This document shows positions 1-9,374 of a DNA stretch of 61,057 nucleotides, piece after piece. The DNA comes from UBA1731 sp045595285 (lineage in GTDB: Bacteria > Verrucomicrobiota > Kiritimatiellia > RFP12 > UBA1067): contig JAZOAC010000120.1 of assembly GCA_045595285.1 (NCBI GenBank), positions 1 through 61,057 of the forward strand. The letters are read 5' to 3'. The notes beneath the pieces were generated by a model. It did not search any database and was not told the origin of the DNA. It was given only the letters and a program-made list of their open reading frames with translations. The first letter of the stretch is position 1; the number at the start of each line of letters is the position of its first letter. The translations under genes and the position numbers were made by a program.

Positions 1-2900
1 GAAGACCACTGCGGAAAATGGCAGTGTTACGGTTGCTGGCGGGGCCTATGTCGGGGCGAACGCCAAGGATGATGGTGACAAGGTCTCCGTGACTGCGGAA
101 AATGGGAAGGTGGTGATTGAAGACGATGCAACTGTTGCGTCGAGGCGCGATGTTGACATCACTGCCGCGAAGGACATTGTGGTCGATGGAAACGCCACGA
201 AGGTGGGTGCCGATGCTGCGGTGAAACTCACCACCACGACGGTGGACGGTTCCATCAAAATCACGGGTGCAAGCGTTCTTGGCGTGGAGTCCGTGGTGAT
301 TGACTCGAAGAATGCGGTAACGGTTGGCGGCGCCAAGGTGTTGGCAGGCAAGCATGGCACAGATGCGACGACAGGCGAGCCGAAATTCTACTATTCCGGC
401 AAGGATCTTAAGGTCACTGCCAAGAAAGGTGTGGCAATTGAGAATGATTCCGCAGTCGGTGCGTCTGGGAAAGTGGAGATTGACGGTGGCACATCTGTTT
501 CCGTCAGTGGTTCGCTTGTAAAGGCCGGCGAGTACAAAAACCTCGACATGACGACCGGAGAGTTGGATGTCGACCATGAAGGCGACCTTACCCTTACTGC
601 GGACAAGATTGATGTCAATGGAAAGGCCAATGTCATTGCTACCGGTACGGTCGATGTCGACGCGAAGGCTGGTGGCGTTACGGTGACAGGCGACAATACT
701 AAGCTTGCGGCCAACGGTGAGATGAACATCGATGCCGCGGATGGCGCGGTCAAGGTTTCGGACAAGGCGTTCGTGGGCGGCAATTCTACGGTTTCCGTCG
801 GAGCCGCAGGCAATACTGCCTCTGCAGAAATCGACGGCGCTACGCTTGCGGCGAAGGACGCCCTCGACGTGACGGCGAAGGACAGCGTGCTTGTCACCGG
901 CGCAGATGCCAAGGTTGCATCCGACGAGACATTGACGCTCAAGGCGACGGATGCCGCCGGGACGGTTGATGTTCAGACCGGAGCCAAGGCCTGGGCGGGG
1001 ACGGCGGTAGATGTTGACGCCTCTGGAGACGTCACCGTCGCCGGTGAAGTCTGGGGCAAGACAGGCGTTACGGTCGATGGCGCGGATGTGACGGTCGATG
1101 GCGGCACGGTGAAGGCGACGACTGGCGATGTCACGGTCGGCACGGATGCGGCGACTCGCATCGGCGGTACGTTCACGGCGCAGAACGGCGCGACGGTCAA
1201 GGCTGACGCCGGATCCGTCAAGGTGTACGCAACCGGCGATGCGGACATCCAGAAGGGAACCGGTACTCGTACGGAAGTGTCCGGCATGGCAGGAGTGACG
1301 CTTGATGCGGCAGGTGCCGTAACTGTGGATGGCGGAGTTGTGAAGGCTGGTGTCATTGACGAGGCTACCTATGCCGTGAGCGGCAATCCGGCTGCGCTTA
1401 CGATGACAGCAGGAAAGGGCGTGACGCTTCAGAACAATGCAATGGTCGGTGCATCGGGCACTGCGACGGTGACGGCGAATGACGGAAATGTGACGGTCAC
1501 AGCCTCTAAGCTTGCCGCGAATAAGGCTCTGAAGGTTACCGCAGAAAATACTGACGGATTGAATGACGACGGTTCGATCTCCGTGGCTGGCGGTTCGTTC
1601 GTGGGCGGCAACGATACTGCAACGCTCACAGCGGCGAAGTATGTCACGGTTAATGCCTCTGAAGTCGCCGCTGTTGGGGATGTTTCCGTGAAGGCAACCG
1701 CCGGCAAGGTGGAAGTCCTTGGCACGGATGCGAAGATCGGCTCAAATGCGAAGGTGACGCTTGATGCCGGTACGTCGGTGACAGTTGGGGCTGGCGCTGA
1801 GGTTCTCGCCGAGACGGTGATCGATATTGATGCGGATGATGATGTGACTGTCGCAGGTACGGTCCGTGCGAAGGGCGCTGACGGTACGGACAAGGCGCTT
1901 GACATCCAGGCCGACGACAACGTTGAAGTAAGCGGCACGGTCGAGGCCACGGTCGGATCCGTTGCGATCAACGCCGACGGTACGGATGATGGCGACGGCG
2001 TTAAGGTCACGGGTTCCGTGACGGGCGCAAATGGCGTTGCGATGACCGCCGATAAGGACGTTCTGGTCGACGACGGCACGATTAAGGCAACGGCTGGTAC
2101 GGTCGAGATCGTCACCACCAAGGGCAATGTGGTCGTCAACAGCGGTACGGTTGATGCAAAGGGAGGAAGCCTCAAGGTGGTTGCCGCTACGGATGGCTAT
2201 ATCGATCTCACGGGTGGCAAGGTGCTTGCTAAGGACGCCGATTTCACCGCGTCCGGAGACATCTATGCCGACAATGGCGAGAACGACTTCACCGGTACGG
2301 TGACGGCGGAGGGAAGCAATGTGACGCTGAAGGATGCAAACGGGATCAATCTCGGCGATGTGTCCGCGACGGCGGCGGACGGGGATGTGCTCGTCGAGAC
2401 GGTCGCCGGAGACATCACGGTCAATGATGGCGCTACGGTGCAGGGCTACGTGACCGAATTGAGCGCGAAAGGAAACGTAAAGGTCAACGGCACGGTTTCC
2501 GGTACGGACTTCGCATTGGTTTCGGCTCAGGGCGGCAACGTAGAGTTCGATGCCGACGGTGCGGTCGAGGGCGATACTGTCACCGTTGAGGCATCTGGAA
2601 ACATCACGCAGGCGGATGCTTCTGTGACGGTTGACGGCAGCGGATACGCTAATGACCAGCAGCTTCATGCCGCAGTCAAGGCTAATTCCGCAAATCTGAT
2701 CGCGGGCGGTTCTATTGGAAATGCCGAACAGGGAACGTCGGACTATGTAGGGGTTGATGCAGGTTCCGTCGCTGCAGAGGCCGGCATCGATGCGGCCATT
2801 GCCGGTGCAAACGGCTCCGATATCAATGTCGATTGTGTAACGGCTGGTGCTGATGTATCCCTGTTCACGACCGGTACGATCCGTCCTAACGGAACGGTTA
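1..2900 (+). repeat. Degenerate coding repeats of the adhesin beta-helix
   Basis: Codon-level repetition inside the adhesin gene, with recurring units such as gcgacggtcgatggcgg and acggtcaccgt-like blocks every 50 to 70 bases. The units are diverged, have no conserved spacer and follow the reading frame, so they are protein repeats and not a CRISPR or satellite array. Confidence 0.6.
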
Positions 2901-3502
2901 CGGCTGGCGGCGATCTTACGGTATCGGCCAAAGACTTCTCCGGCGGTGCCGTCAAGATGAACATGAACAATGCTCTTACCGTCAACAATTTCCAGAGCGG
3001 CGACAAGCCCCTGATCGCGTTCTTCGAGACCAACGGAGGAAATAAGAACCCTGAGATCAACAATCAGCCGAACGAGACGATCATCTTCATCGACGGTCGT
3101 CTTGCCGGAGGTGACATACAGGCAATCAATCTTTTGGGCGCAGTCGAAGCATTCCCGGTTCAGACGCCTGAACTCAAGTCTGAACAGGGCATCTTTGGCA
3201 ATCCGTTGTTTCTTCATGACGACCTTGACGTAGCCACTCCGCTCGCCGTGGGCGCGATCGACTACCTGCTCCTTGAGCTGCCGCGCATGGAACTCTCCAG
3301 CGACTTCCCGATAGGGGTGGAGAAGCAGGTGTCGGCCAATGGACTCAACCCGACCACTTCCTATTGGTTTGGACAGAACCCGACCGTAGAGGAGGAAGAT
3401 GGATCCGATGACGCCAACGACTCAGACAAGAGTGAAAACAAGTCTGGCGGCGACGGATCATCGCCCGAAACGGGATCGAATCCCGTGACTGCCATGAAGT
3501 GA
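1..3502 (+). CDS. Giant repeat adhesin, filamentous-haemagglutinin-like, 5' truncated
   Basis: The reading frame is open from base 2, so the gene starts left of the window and about 1167 C-terminal residues are visible. The protein is a long run of degenerate repeats of about 20 residues built on V-T-V/V-x-V, D-G-G and A-x-x-G patterns, rich in Val, Thr, Asp, Gly and Ala and nearly free of Cys. This is the pattern of a right-handed parallel beta-helix surface protein such as filamentous haemagglutinin. From about nt 2940 the repeat gives way to a unique C-terminal region (IIFIDGRLAGGD, AINLLGAVEAFP, DYLLLELPRMELSS) and a low-complexity acidic Ser/Asp tail. No autotransporter barrel or LPXTG motif is seen. 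The PP2C gene follows after 23 bases, suggesting co-transcription. The adhesin class is inferred from repeat style; export signal and N-terminus are outside the window. Confidence 0.75.
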   Translation, partial: KTTAENGSVTVAGGAYVGANAKDDGDKVSVTAENGKVVIEDDATVASRRDVDITAAKDIVVDGNATKVGADAAVKLTTTTVDGSIKITGASVLGVESVVIDSKNAVTVGGAKVLAGKHGTDATTGEPKFYYSGKDLKVTAKKGVAIENDSAVGASGKVEIDGGTSVSVSGSLVKAGEYKNLDMTTGELDVDHEGDLTLTADKIDVNGKANVIATGTVDVDAKAGGVTVTGDNTKLAANGEMNIDAADGAVKVSDKAFVGGNSTVSVGAAGNTASAEIDGATLAAKDALDVTAKDSVLVTGADAKVASDETLTLKATDAAGTVDVQTGAKAWAGTAVDVDASGDVTVAGEVWGKTGVTVDGADVTVDGGTVKATTGDVTVGTDAATRIGGTFTAQNGATVKADAGSVKVYATGDADIQKGTGTRTEVSGMAGVTLDAAGAVTVDGGVVKAGVIDEATYAVSGNPAALTMTAGKGVTLQNNAMVGASGTATVTANDGNVTVTASKLAANKALKVTAENTDGLNDDGSISVAGGSFVGGNDTATLTAAKYVTVNASEVAAVGDVSVKATAGKVEVLGTDAKIGSNAKVTLDAGTSVTVGAGAEVLAETVIDIDADDDVTVAGTVRAKGADGTDKALDIQADDNVEVSGTVEATVGSVAINADGTDDGDGVKVTGSVTGANGVAMTADKDVLVDDGTIKATAGTVEIVTTKGNVVVNSGTVDAKGGSLKVVAATDGYIDLTGGKVLAKDADFTASGDIYADNGENDFTGTVTAEGSNVTLKDANGINLGDVSATAADGDVLVETVAGDITVNDGATVQGYVTELSAKGNVKVNGTVSGTDFALVSAQGGNVEFDADGAVEGDTVTVEASGNITQADASVTVDGSGYANDQQLHAAVKANSANLIAGGSIGNAEQGTSDYVGVDAGSVAAEAGIDAAIAGANGSDINVDCVTAGADVSLFTTGTIRPNGTVTAGGDLTVSAKDFSGGAVKMNMNNALTVNNFQSGDKPLIAFFETNGGNKNPEINNQPNETIIFIDGRLAGGDIQAINLLGAVEAFPVQTPELKSEQGIFGNPLFLHDDLDVATPLAVGAIDYLLLELPRMELSSDFPIGVEKQVSANGLNPTTSYWFGQNPTVEEEDGSDDANDSDKSENKSGGDGSSPETGSNPVTAMK

Positions 3503-3525
3503 GGTGCTGAAGAGGTAGTCCATAG

Positions 3526-5697
3526 ATGAACCACTTTCCTCACATAAAGTATGCCGGCCTGTCCGATGTGGGCAGAAAGCGCAAGAACAATGAGGATTCC
3601 TATGGGCTCTTCCCGGAGGTAGGCGTATTCTGCGTTGCGGATGGAATGGGTGGTGGCGACGACGGCGAGGTTGCGTCCGCCGCCACCGTCCGTGCCATTG
3701 AGATGTTCGCCAAGGCCAATCCGCTTCAGCTGAAGGTGGGATATTCGAAGGAAACCATGGTTGCCGGGTTGCGCGGTGCCGTCAATTCGGCTTCCTCCTG
3801 GATATTGAAGCGTGCTCAGGAGAAAAATCTCAAAGGCTGCGGATCCACTTTTGTGGGTGTGCTGATTGACGCTTGCTCTCCCGACACCCCCATCGCCCTG
3901 CATGCGGGGGATAGCAGACTTTACCGGATTCGTGGACGCTCAATCCAACAGATAACGAAAGACCATTCTGCAGCTGAGCTGATCGGGGCAAAGGATGAGA
4001 ATGAGATCAATCCCATGTTCCGCGGCATGATCCTGCGCGCAGTTGGAATACAGGAAAGCGTTGAGATCGACGCGACACCGTTTCAGGTTAAGCAGGGCGA
4101 TCGCATTCTCATATGCAGTGATGGTTTAAGCAAGATGATCTCAGACAAGCAGATTGCGTCCATCGTCAAGGAGTCTGATACGGTTGAGACGGCGGCGAAA
4201 AAGCTTGTGTCGGCGGCGAATGAAGCTGGAGGATTCGACAATGTGACCGTTGTGCTTGTTGAGGTGGGTAAATTGCCTCCGGCCTTGCCAGCGGTTGATC
4301 TCGATGTGCCGAGATTCGATCAAGTGTCGGATGACACCGTCCATGCCGATAGACACACCTTGGATACAAGTTCTGAGACGGGAGTCTCATTTGATCTTGG
4401 GACGGCGACCTCATCCACAAACACTTCATGTCGGACCGAGGGCACCGGAGCGACGGAGCAGGCTACAGTCACCATTCCGGAGGATGATTCGGAAAGTGTT
4501 GCAGACCCTGAGGCGTTTGAGGCTGAAGTTTCGGCGAACACGGATAACCCTGCTGACACCGCATCAGCAAGTGAAGAGGATGCAAAATCCAAGAGCAAGG
4601 TTGGGCTGTGGATTGTGGCAGCTGTCATTGCCGTGGTTGTTGTTGCCGCTGCGGTGATTTTCTTCGGCGCTCGAAACAAGGGCGGTTCTGGAGGTGAGCG
4701 GCGGCATGGGGTCATGCCGCCCTACCAAGGCGTAAGACCATACCAAAGCACAACCCCCGTTCAAATCTCGGATTCAAACAACCAGACAAACGCTTCGGGA
4801 AAGGAGTCGGAAGGAAGGGCAAATGCTGAACGGATCCGTCAGGAGCAAGAGTCCAGAGAGCGCAGGTTGCAGGCCGAAGAAGAGCGTATGCGGAAGGAAA
4901 AGGAAGTGAAGGCGGAGCAGGATCGTCTTCGGAAGGAAGCGGAGCTGAATCGTGTTGAAGAAGAGCGCATCCGCCGTGAAAAGGAAATGGAGCGGGCAAA
5001 AGAGGAACAGCGGCAGAAAGAGGATGCGGCGCGTCAGAAGGCTGAACGTGAGCGCCTACGCAGGGAAAAGGAGGAGGCTCTCAAGCGGGCAGAGGAGGAG
5101 CGGCTTCGCAAGGAGGCTGAACTTAAAAAAGCAGCAGAAGATTCCAGACGGATGGAGGATGAGCGGAAACGGAAGGCGAAGCTGGAAAAGGAAAGGGCTG
5201 AAAAGGAGAAAGCCCTGCTTGAGCAGCTGACAAGAAAGAAATCAGCTGCCCTGGCCGAGAGACGCAGGAAGGCTGCGTTTGAAGCTCTACGCAGGGTGTG
5301 TGAAGACAGGTCGGCAATCGCATTCGTCCGAAAGATACAGGGCATTGCCGATAAGAATTCGGTCAATGACATCTGTCGGATGTTCCGTCCTGTACTGACG
5401 GCGCACACGAAGGATGAGACGGAAGAGGCGGCGGTCAGTTTGATTCGGGTCATGCAGCCAATCGTTGTGAAGTTGACGGAGTGTGCGGACATGTACAAAT
5501 CCGATGCTTTGACCGAACTGAAGGATCCCATGACATCTGCGGACTACAAGAAGGAGTTGAAGGATGTGCCTGCGAAGATGGATGAGTTTCTTCTGAATTC
5601 GCGACGCATCATCGGCAAGAACGCGGAAGAGTTAGATGTGCTTTTGGCGTGCGTTCAGATGATTGAGATGGTTCCATTGTGGTTTGATTCCTTCTAG
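3526..5697 (+). CDS. Membrane PP2C-type Ser/Thr phosphatase with coiled coil (module 1)
   Basis: Residues 5-250 form a complete PPM/PP2C phosphatase domain: R-K-N-N-E-D near residue 20, DGMGGG, GDSRLYRIRG, ICSDGLS and the final GGFDNVT metal-binding motif. It should remove phosphate from Ser/Thr in the cytoplasm using Mn/Mg. After a Ser/Thr/Asp-rich linker a single membrane segment lies at about 356-380 (LWIVAAVIAVVVVAAAVIFF). A very charged Glu/Arg/Lys coiled coil follows (about 430-590), then a C-terminal domain of about 135 residues (FEALRRVCEDRSAIAFVRKI) that would lie outside the membrane. A similar C-terminal segment ends the second phosphatase of this window. The gene sits 8 bases before the dual kinase, the usual phosphatase-kinase pairing. 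The start has an AAGAGGT ribosome site upstream. Confidence 0.92.
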   Translation: MNHFPHIKYAGLSDVGRKRKNNEDSYGLFPEVGVFCVADGMGGGDDGEVASAATVRAIEMFAKANPLQLKVGYSKETMVAGLRGAVNSASSWILKRAQEKNLKGCGSTFVGVLIDACSPDTPIALHAGDSRLYRIRGRSIQQITKDHSAAELIGAKDENEINPMFRGMILRAVGIQESVEIDATPFQVKQGDRILICSDGLSKMISDKQIASIVKESDTVETAAKKLVSAANEAGGFDNVTVVLVEVGKLPPALPAVDLDVPRFDQVSDDTVHADRHTLDTSSETGVSFDLGTATSSTNTSCRTEGTGATEQATVTIPEDDSESVADPEAFEAEVSANTDNPADTASASEEDAKSKSKVGLWIVAAVIAVVVVAAAVIFFGARNKGGSGGERRHGVMPPYQGVRPYQSTTPVQISDSNNQTNASGKESEGRANAERIRQEQESRERRLQAEEERMRKEKEVKAEQDRLRKEAELNRVEEERIRREKEMERAKEEQRQKEDAARQKAERERLRREKEEALKRAEEERLRKEAELKKAAEDSRRMEDERKRKAKLEKERAEKEKALLEQLTRKKSAALAERRRKAAFEALRRVCEDRSAIAFVRKIQGIADKNSVNDICRMFRPVLTAHTKDETEEAAVSLIRVMQPIVVKLTECADMYKSDALTELKDPMTSADYKKELKDVPAKMDEFLLNSRRIIGKNAEELDVLLACVQMIEMVPLWFDSF

Positions 5698-5705
5698 GGC
5701 ATGAG

Positions 5706-8700
5706 ATGGCAGAGTTGAACGACAAGATAATTGGAGGATTCAGGGTACTCCGGGAGATTCAGGCGGGATCCGGCAGTCAGGGTACCGTGTACAAGGCCGT
5801 ATGTGAGGTTGATAAGTTTGGTTTCGTAGCACCGGGTACGGTTGTGGCTCTCAAGGTGATGGCTGTACAGGATGACGGAAAGCAGCATTGGAATAAACTC
5901 GAAAAGCGCACTGCAGAACTCTGCCGTCTCAACCATCCCAATGTGGTCCGCTATTATGGATGCTTTTCCGAATCAGGGCTGTTCAATGATGTCCATGTGG
6001 TTGTTCAGGAGTTTCTGGATGGCGAGACGCTGAAGGAGCGTCTTGTCAAGTGCCGTTCCGGGTTGGATGTGGATCTGGGACTCAAGATCGCCGATGCCGC
6101 TCTTGCGGGTCTAGAATACATTTCCCGCTGCGGAATAGTCCATCGAGACGTCAAGCCCGGCAACATATTCGTCTGCGCCAACGGAACCGTCAAACTTATT
6201 GACTTCGAGATTGCCAAGCAGAGAGGCGGCACGACCACATCTACAGCCGGGAACATCCGAGGTTCGTTCGACTACATGGCTCCGGACTTCACCGATGCCG
6301 AGTTTCACGGCGACGAGAAGAGCGATGTGTTCTCCATGGGTGTGGTGGTTCATGAGATTCTTGTGGGCAAAACCCCGTACCAGCGTCTTGAAGGAGAAGG
6401 CAAGCAGGCTAATTTTGCGTTCCTTTCGCGATGGTCGAAGGCTCTCACCGAGGATAGCAACCCTATCTACATCAGTTCGCGGGTGAAGAGGCTGCTTGCG
6501 CACGCAACAGAGGTTCTGCAAAAGGCCCTTGCCCCCAAACGCGAGGAAAGATATGCGGGATTCTCGGAATTCCGCGAGGCGCTGAAGACGGTGAAGTTTC
6601 GCACCCTGCGCAACGGAAGCCGGTCATATCAGGTGCTTCAGTTCATTGGGAAGGGCGGTTTTGGAGAGGTGTTCAAGGCCCGTCTCAGGGGAACAGACCG
6701 TCTGGTCGCCGTCAAGCACCTCCTCAAGGCTGCATATGCCGAGCGTTTCTACCGTGAAGCCAAGATAATGAAAAAGCTCAAAGATCCGTGCTTTGTGCGG
6801 CTCGTGGACTTTTTCACCATGGACATAGGCAGCAGCAAGGAGGCGTTTCTGGTGATGGCCTTCCTTGACGGGATGCCAGGCAGTTCGCTCAGAGATGCGA
6901 TACGCGGTTCGAACGGCAGCGGGTTGGATGCCCATGATGTGTTCACAGCGTTCGAACGCTATGCACACGGTTTGGGCGTGATGCATGCATCGGGCATATT
7001 CCATCGAGACATAAAGCCATCAAATCTCTACTATCCCGCAGACAGTGTCGGACAGGCTGCGATCATGGATTTGGGGATTGCCCGTGACGTCAACGGCACC
7101 GCTACGCACGGACAGGTTCCCGGAACCCTTGACTACATGCCGCCGGAGGTGGTTCTCACCGACAATCGCGGCGATGGCGGAATGGACGTGTATGCGTTGG
7201 GGCTTTGCCTGTATGAGGCGTTGACCGGAAAGACCGCATATCCTCGACTCCCTTCAGGAACTGCATCGTACACTGCATTTTTTGAGCGTGCGAAAAACAA
7301 ATCCACCCCCGAATTTTCCCATGAGACGGTGGCTTCGGATCCTGTGGTTCTCGATTTGCTGAAGGAGATGACTAATCTCGATCCGGAAAAGCGCATCAAC
7401 AATGCCAGCGAGGTGGCGGATCGCCTGAAGAAGATTCTAGATGTCCGATACGGTGGATCCAAGGTGCACAACGCCGCTCCCGTCGAGGATGTTGACGACT
7501 CCCCTGAGACCGTTGCGACGACAATTGCCTTGGATCCTTCCACGCGGGCTACGGCGGCAACGCAGTGGGGAGGCGTGGGGCCGGACGACATCAGGCGTGA
7601 GCGTCGCCGCTATCTTTTGAGACGTGTTGGGCTTCCTCTTGCATTGATGATGCTTGCGACACCTCCGGCCGTCTATTTCGGATGGAAGCCGGCGGTAGAG
7701 TACGTGTCGAAATTCTCCAAGGATGCAAAGGTCGTATCCGGTTTCAGGAGTCGGATAGATTCCTGCATTCTTGCTGATGGGCTGTTGCATGACGGAAACT
7801 ATGCCGAACTTGACAAGGTTGAGATTCCAGTAAGCCAGTCTGTATTGTCGGCGCTCTCCGGCAATGTCACGAAACTGGGTAATGCGATATCATCCTCGGT
7901 AAGGGAAAATCTCAAGGTAGAGCCTCCATTGACCAGAAGAGTTCGCTTGAACCGCGCCCGGCAGCTGGTCGGCAGCCGTTGGGCATCATTGGCGTTGTCC
8001 CCGGGTGAGTCCGCTCTGCTGAAGCAGGAGATAGCGAATGCCGAGGCCTGGTGCGTAAGCATCGTGAAAAACGGATGCGCAAACTCTATATGGGTCGATG
8101 GAGCGGAAATTCCCGTCGGCGGCTCTAAGGTGATGGTGTACGAGGATGGTCATCCGGAGAACGGAATCGTATCGCGGCCTGGCTTCAAGACATTGCATCT
8201 CCCTAAGGACATTGACGGGAAGGTGCATGAGATTACGGATGAAGAGTTTGTGGCAAAGCCGGTTCGTTTTTCACTACCGACATTCGCCGATGATGTACGC
8301 TGCGAGCTGGAGGGGAGAAGTCGGAATCCCGGCGAAACGGTGGAGCTGATGCCAGGATACTACAAATGCCGTTATATGCGTGACACGTATAAGGTGCAGG
8401 AAGTGATGTTCTCCGTCTACGCAAATGCCGAAGTCAAGGTTCCGGAACCAAAGGAATGGGAGCATACGGATGAATTTCTTGAACTGGAGCGGCAGAGGAA
8501 AAATGCTGAGGAAGAGAAGCGCGCTGAGGAGCGGAAACGCCAAGAGGCTGCGGCAATACAACGGGCGGAAGAGGAGAAGCGCAAGGAGATAGAGGCCAAG
8601 CGGAAGGCCGAAGAGGAACGGCGCAAGGCTGATGAGGCGAAACGCAAAGCGGAAGAGGAAAAACGCAAGGCAGAAGAAGCGAAGCGTTTGGCAGAGGAGG

Positions 8701-9359
8701 CAAAGAGAAGAGCTCCTGTCGTCGTGACGTTACCGGTTTTGCCGCAGGATGTCGTGTGCCGGGTGGATGGTTCCCTTGCTGGGCAGAGCATTTCGCTTGT
8801 TCCCGGCGACCATCGTTGCGTGTATTCCCGCGAAGATTATGAGGATCAGACATTTGAATTCAAGGTGCTGCCCGCTACAGCAACAACACTGTCGCCGCCA
8901 GGGGTGTGGAAGGCTACGACTGGGCTGAAGCGGCTTGAGGCTGCAGAGGCTGCGGCAAAGAGCGGCGACTGGATAAAGGCTGAAGCCGCGGTTCAGTTCG
9001 CTGATGTTGTGTCCGAGGCGAATCGCAGACGCAAACAGGCGGTAATCGATAGGATCGCCAGCCAGACTGCGCTATCCGAAAAGCGGGATCAGGCGGAGCT
9101 GTACTTTGAAGAGGGCATGTACTACGATGCCGCGAAGTACTACTCCGAGGCCGCAGCCGCAGGCTATGCGCTGACCCAGAAGGACCGCAAGAATTTCGAG
9201 AAGGCATATGCCACGCAGAAGAAGCGTCTTCAGGTGATGATCGACAGGTGCCACAAGGATATCGCCTTGGGTAAATCACCGATCCGTCCGTTGGCTGATC
9301 TTGAGAAGGAGATGCGTCAGCTGATCGAGTGGAACTCCAAGGTAAAGGGACACAGGTGA
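5706..9359 (+). CDS. Membrane Ser/Thr protein kinase with two tandem kinase domains (module 1)
   Basis: 1217 residues. Kinase domain 1 (about 8-295) has a glycine loop (AGSGSQGTVYKA), VALK, HRDVKPGN near 146, DFE instead of DFG near 166, and APD instead of APE. Kinase domain 2 (about 305-590) has GKGGFGEVFKAR, VAVKHL, HRDIKPSN near 429, DLG near 454 and PPE. A Thr-rich juxtamembrane stretch (SPETVATTIALDPSTRATAATQ) precedes a membrane segment at about 637-660. The outer part holds an 'NG...VYEDG' beta module, a PEGA-like repeat, a coiled coil of Glu/Lys/Arg (about 925-1005), a second PEGA-like repeat (VDGSLAGQSISLVPG) and a TPR-like C-terminus. Both kinase domains keep the catalytic Asp and Lys; whether domain 1 is active with DFE is uncertain. 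ATG at 5706 is chosen because the ATG at 5701 meets a stop after five codons. Confidence 0.93.
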   Translation: MAELNDKIIGGFRVLREIQAGSGSQGTVYKAVCEVDKFGFVAPGTVVALKVMAVQDDGKQHWNKLEKRTAELCRLNHPNVVRYYGCFSESGLFNDVHVVVQEFLDGETLKERLVKCRSGLDVDLGLKIADAALAGLEYISRCGIVHRDVKPGNIFVCANGTVKLIDFEIAKQRGGTTTSTAGNIRGSFDYMAPDFTDAEFHGDEKSDVFSMGVVVHEILVGKTPYQRLEGEGKQANFAFLSRWSKALTEDSNPIYISSRVKRLLAHATEVLQKALAPKREERYAGFSEFREALKTVKFRTLRNGSRSYQVLQFIGKGGFGEVFKARLRGTDRLVAVKHLLKAAYAERFYREAKIMKKLKDPCFVRLVDFFTMDIGSSKEAFLVMAFLDGMPGSSLRDAIRGSNGSGLDAHDVFTAFERYAHGLGVMHASGIFHRDIKPSNLYYPADSVGQAAIMDLGIARDVNGTATHGQVPGTLDYMPPEVVLTDNRGDGGMDVYALGLCLYEALTGKTAYPRLPSGTASYTAFFERAKNKSTPEFSHETVASDPVVLDLLKEMTNLDPEKRINNASEVADRLKKILDVRYGGSKVHNAAPVEDVDDSPETVATTIALDPSTRATAATQWGGVGPDDIRRERRRYLLRRVGLPLALMMLATPPAVYFGWKPAVEYVSKFSKDAKVVSGFRSRIDSCILADGLLHDGNYAELDKVEIPVSQSVLSALSGNVTKLGNAISSSVRENLKVEPPLTRRVRLNRARQLVGSRWASLALSPGESALLKQEIANAEAWCVSIVKNGCANSIWVDGAEIPVGGSKVMVYEDGHPENGIVSRPGFKTLHLPKDIDGKVHEITDEEFVAKPVRFSLPTFADDVRCELEGRSRNPGETVELMPGYYKCRYMRDTYKVQEVMFSVYANAEVKVPEPKEWEHTDEFLELERQRKNAEEEKRAEERKRQEAAAIQRAEEEKRKEIEAKRKAEEERRKADEAKRKAEEEKRKAEEAKRLAEEAKRRAPVVVTLPVLPQDVVCRVDGSLAGQSISLVPGDHRCVYSREDYEDQTFEFKVLPATATTLSPPGVWKATTGLKRLEAAEAAAKSGDWIKAEAAVQFADVVSEANRRRKQAVIDRIASQTALSEKRDQAELYFEEGMYYDAAKYYSEAAAAGYALTQKDRKNFEKAYATQKKRLQVMIDRCHKDIALGKSPIRPLADLEKEMRQLIEWNSKVKGHR

Positions 9360-9374
9360 TGAGGAGAACGATTC

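Noticed and set aside
1..2900. CRISPR or satellite array
   Set aside because: Repeats are degenerate, in frame and without constant repeat and unique spacer lengths; they encode a beta-helix.
1742..3217. Long minus-strand open frame opposite the adhesin
   Set aside because: It mirrors the repetitive GC-rich coding strand, has no domain or start signals and is fully covered by the accepted adhesin frame.
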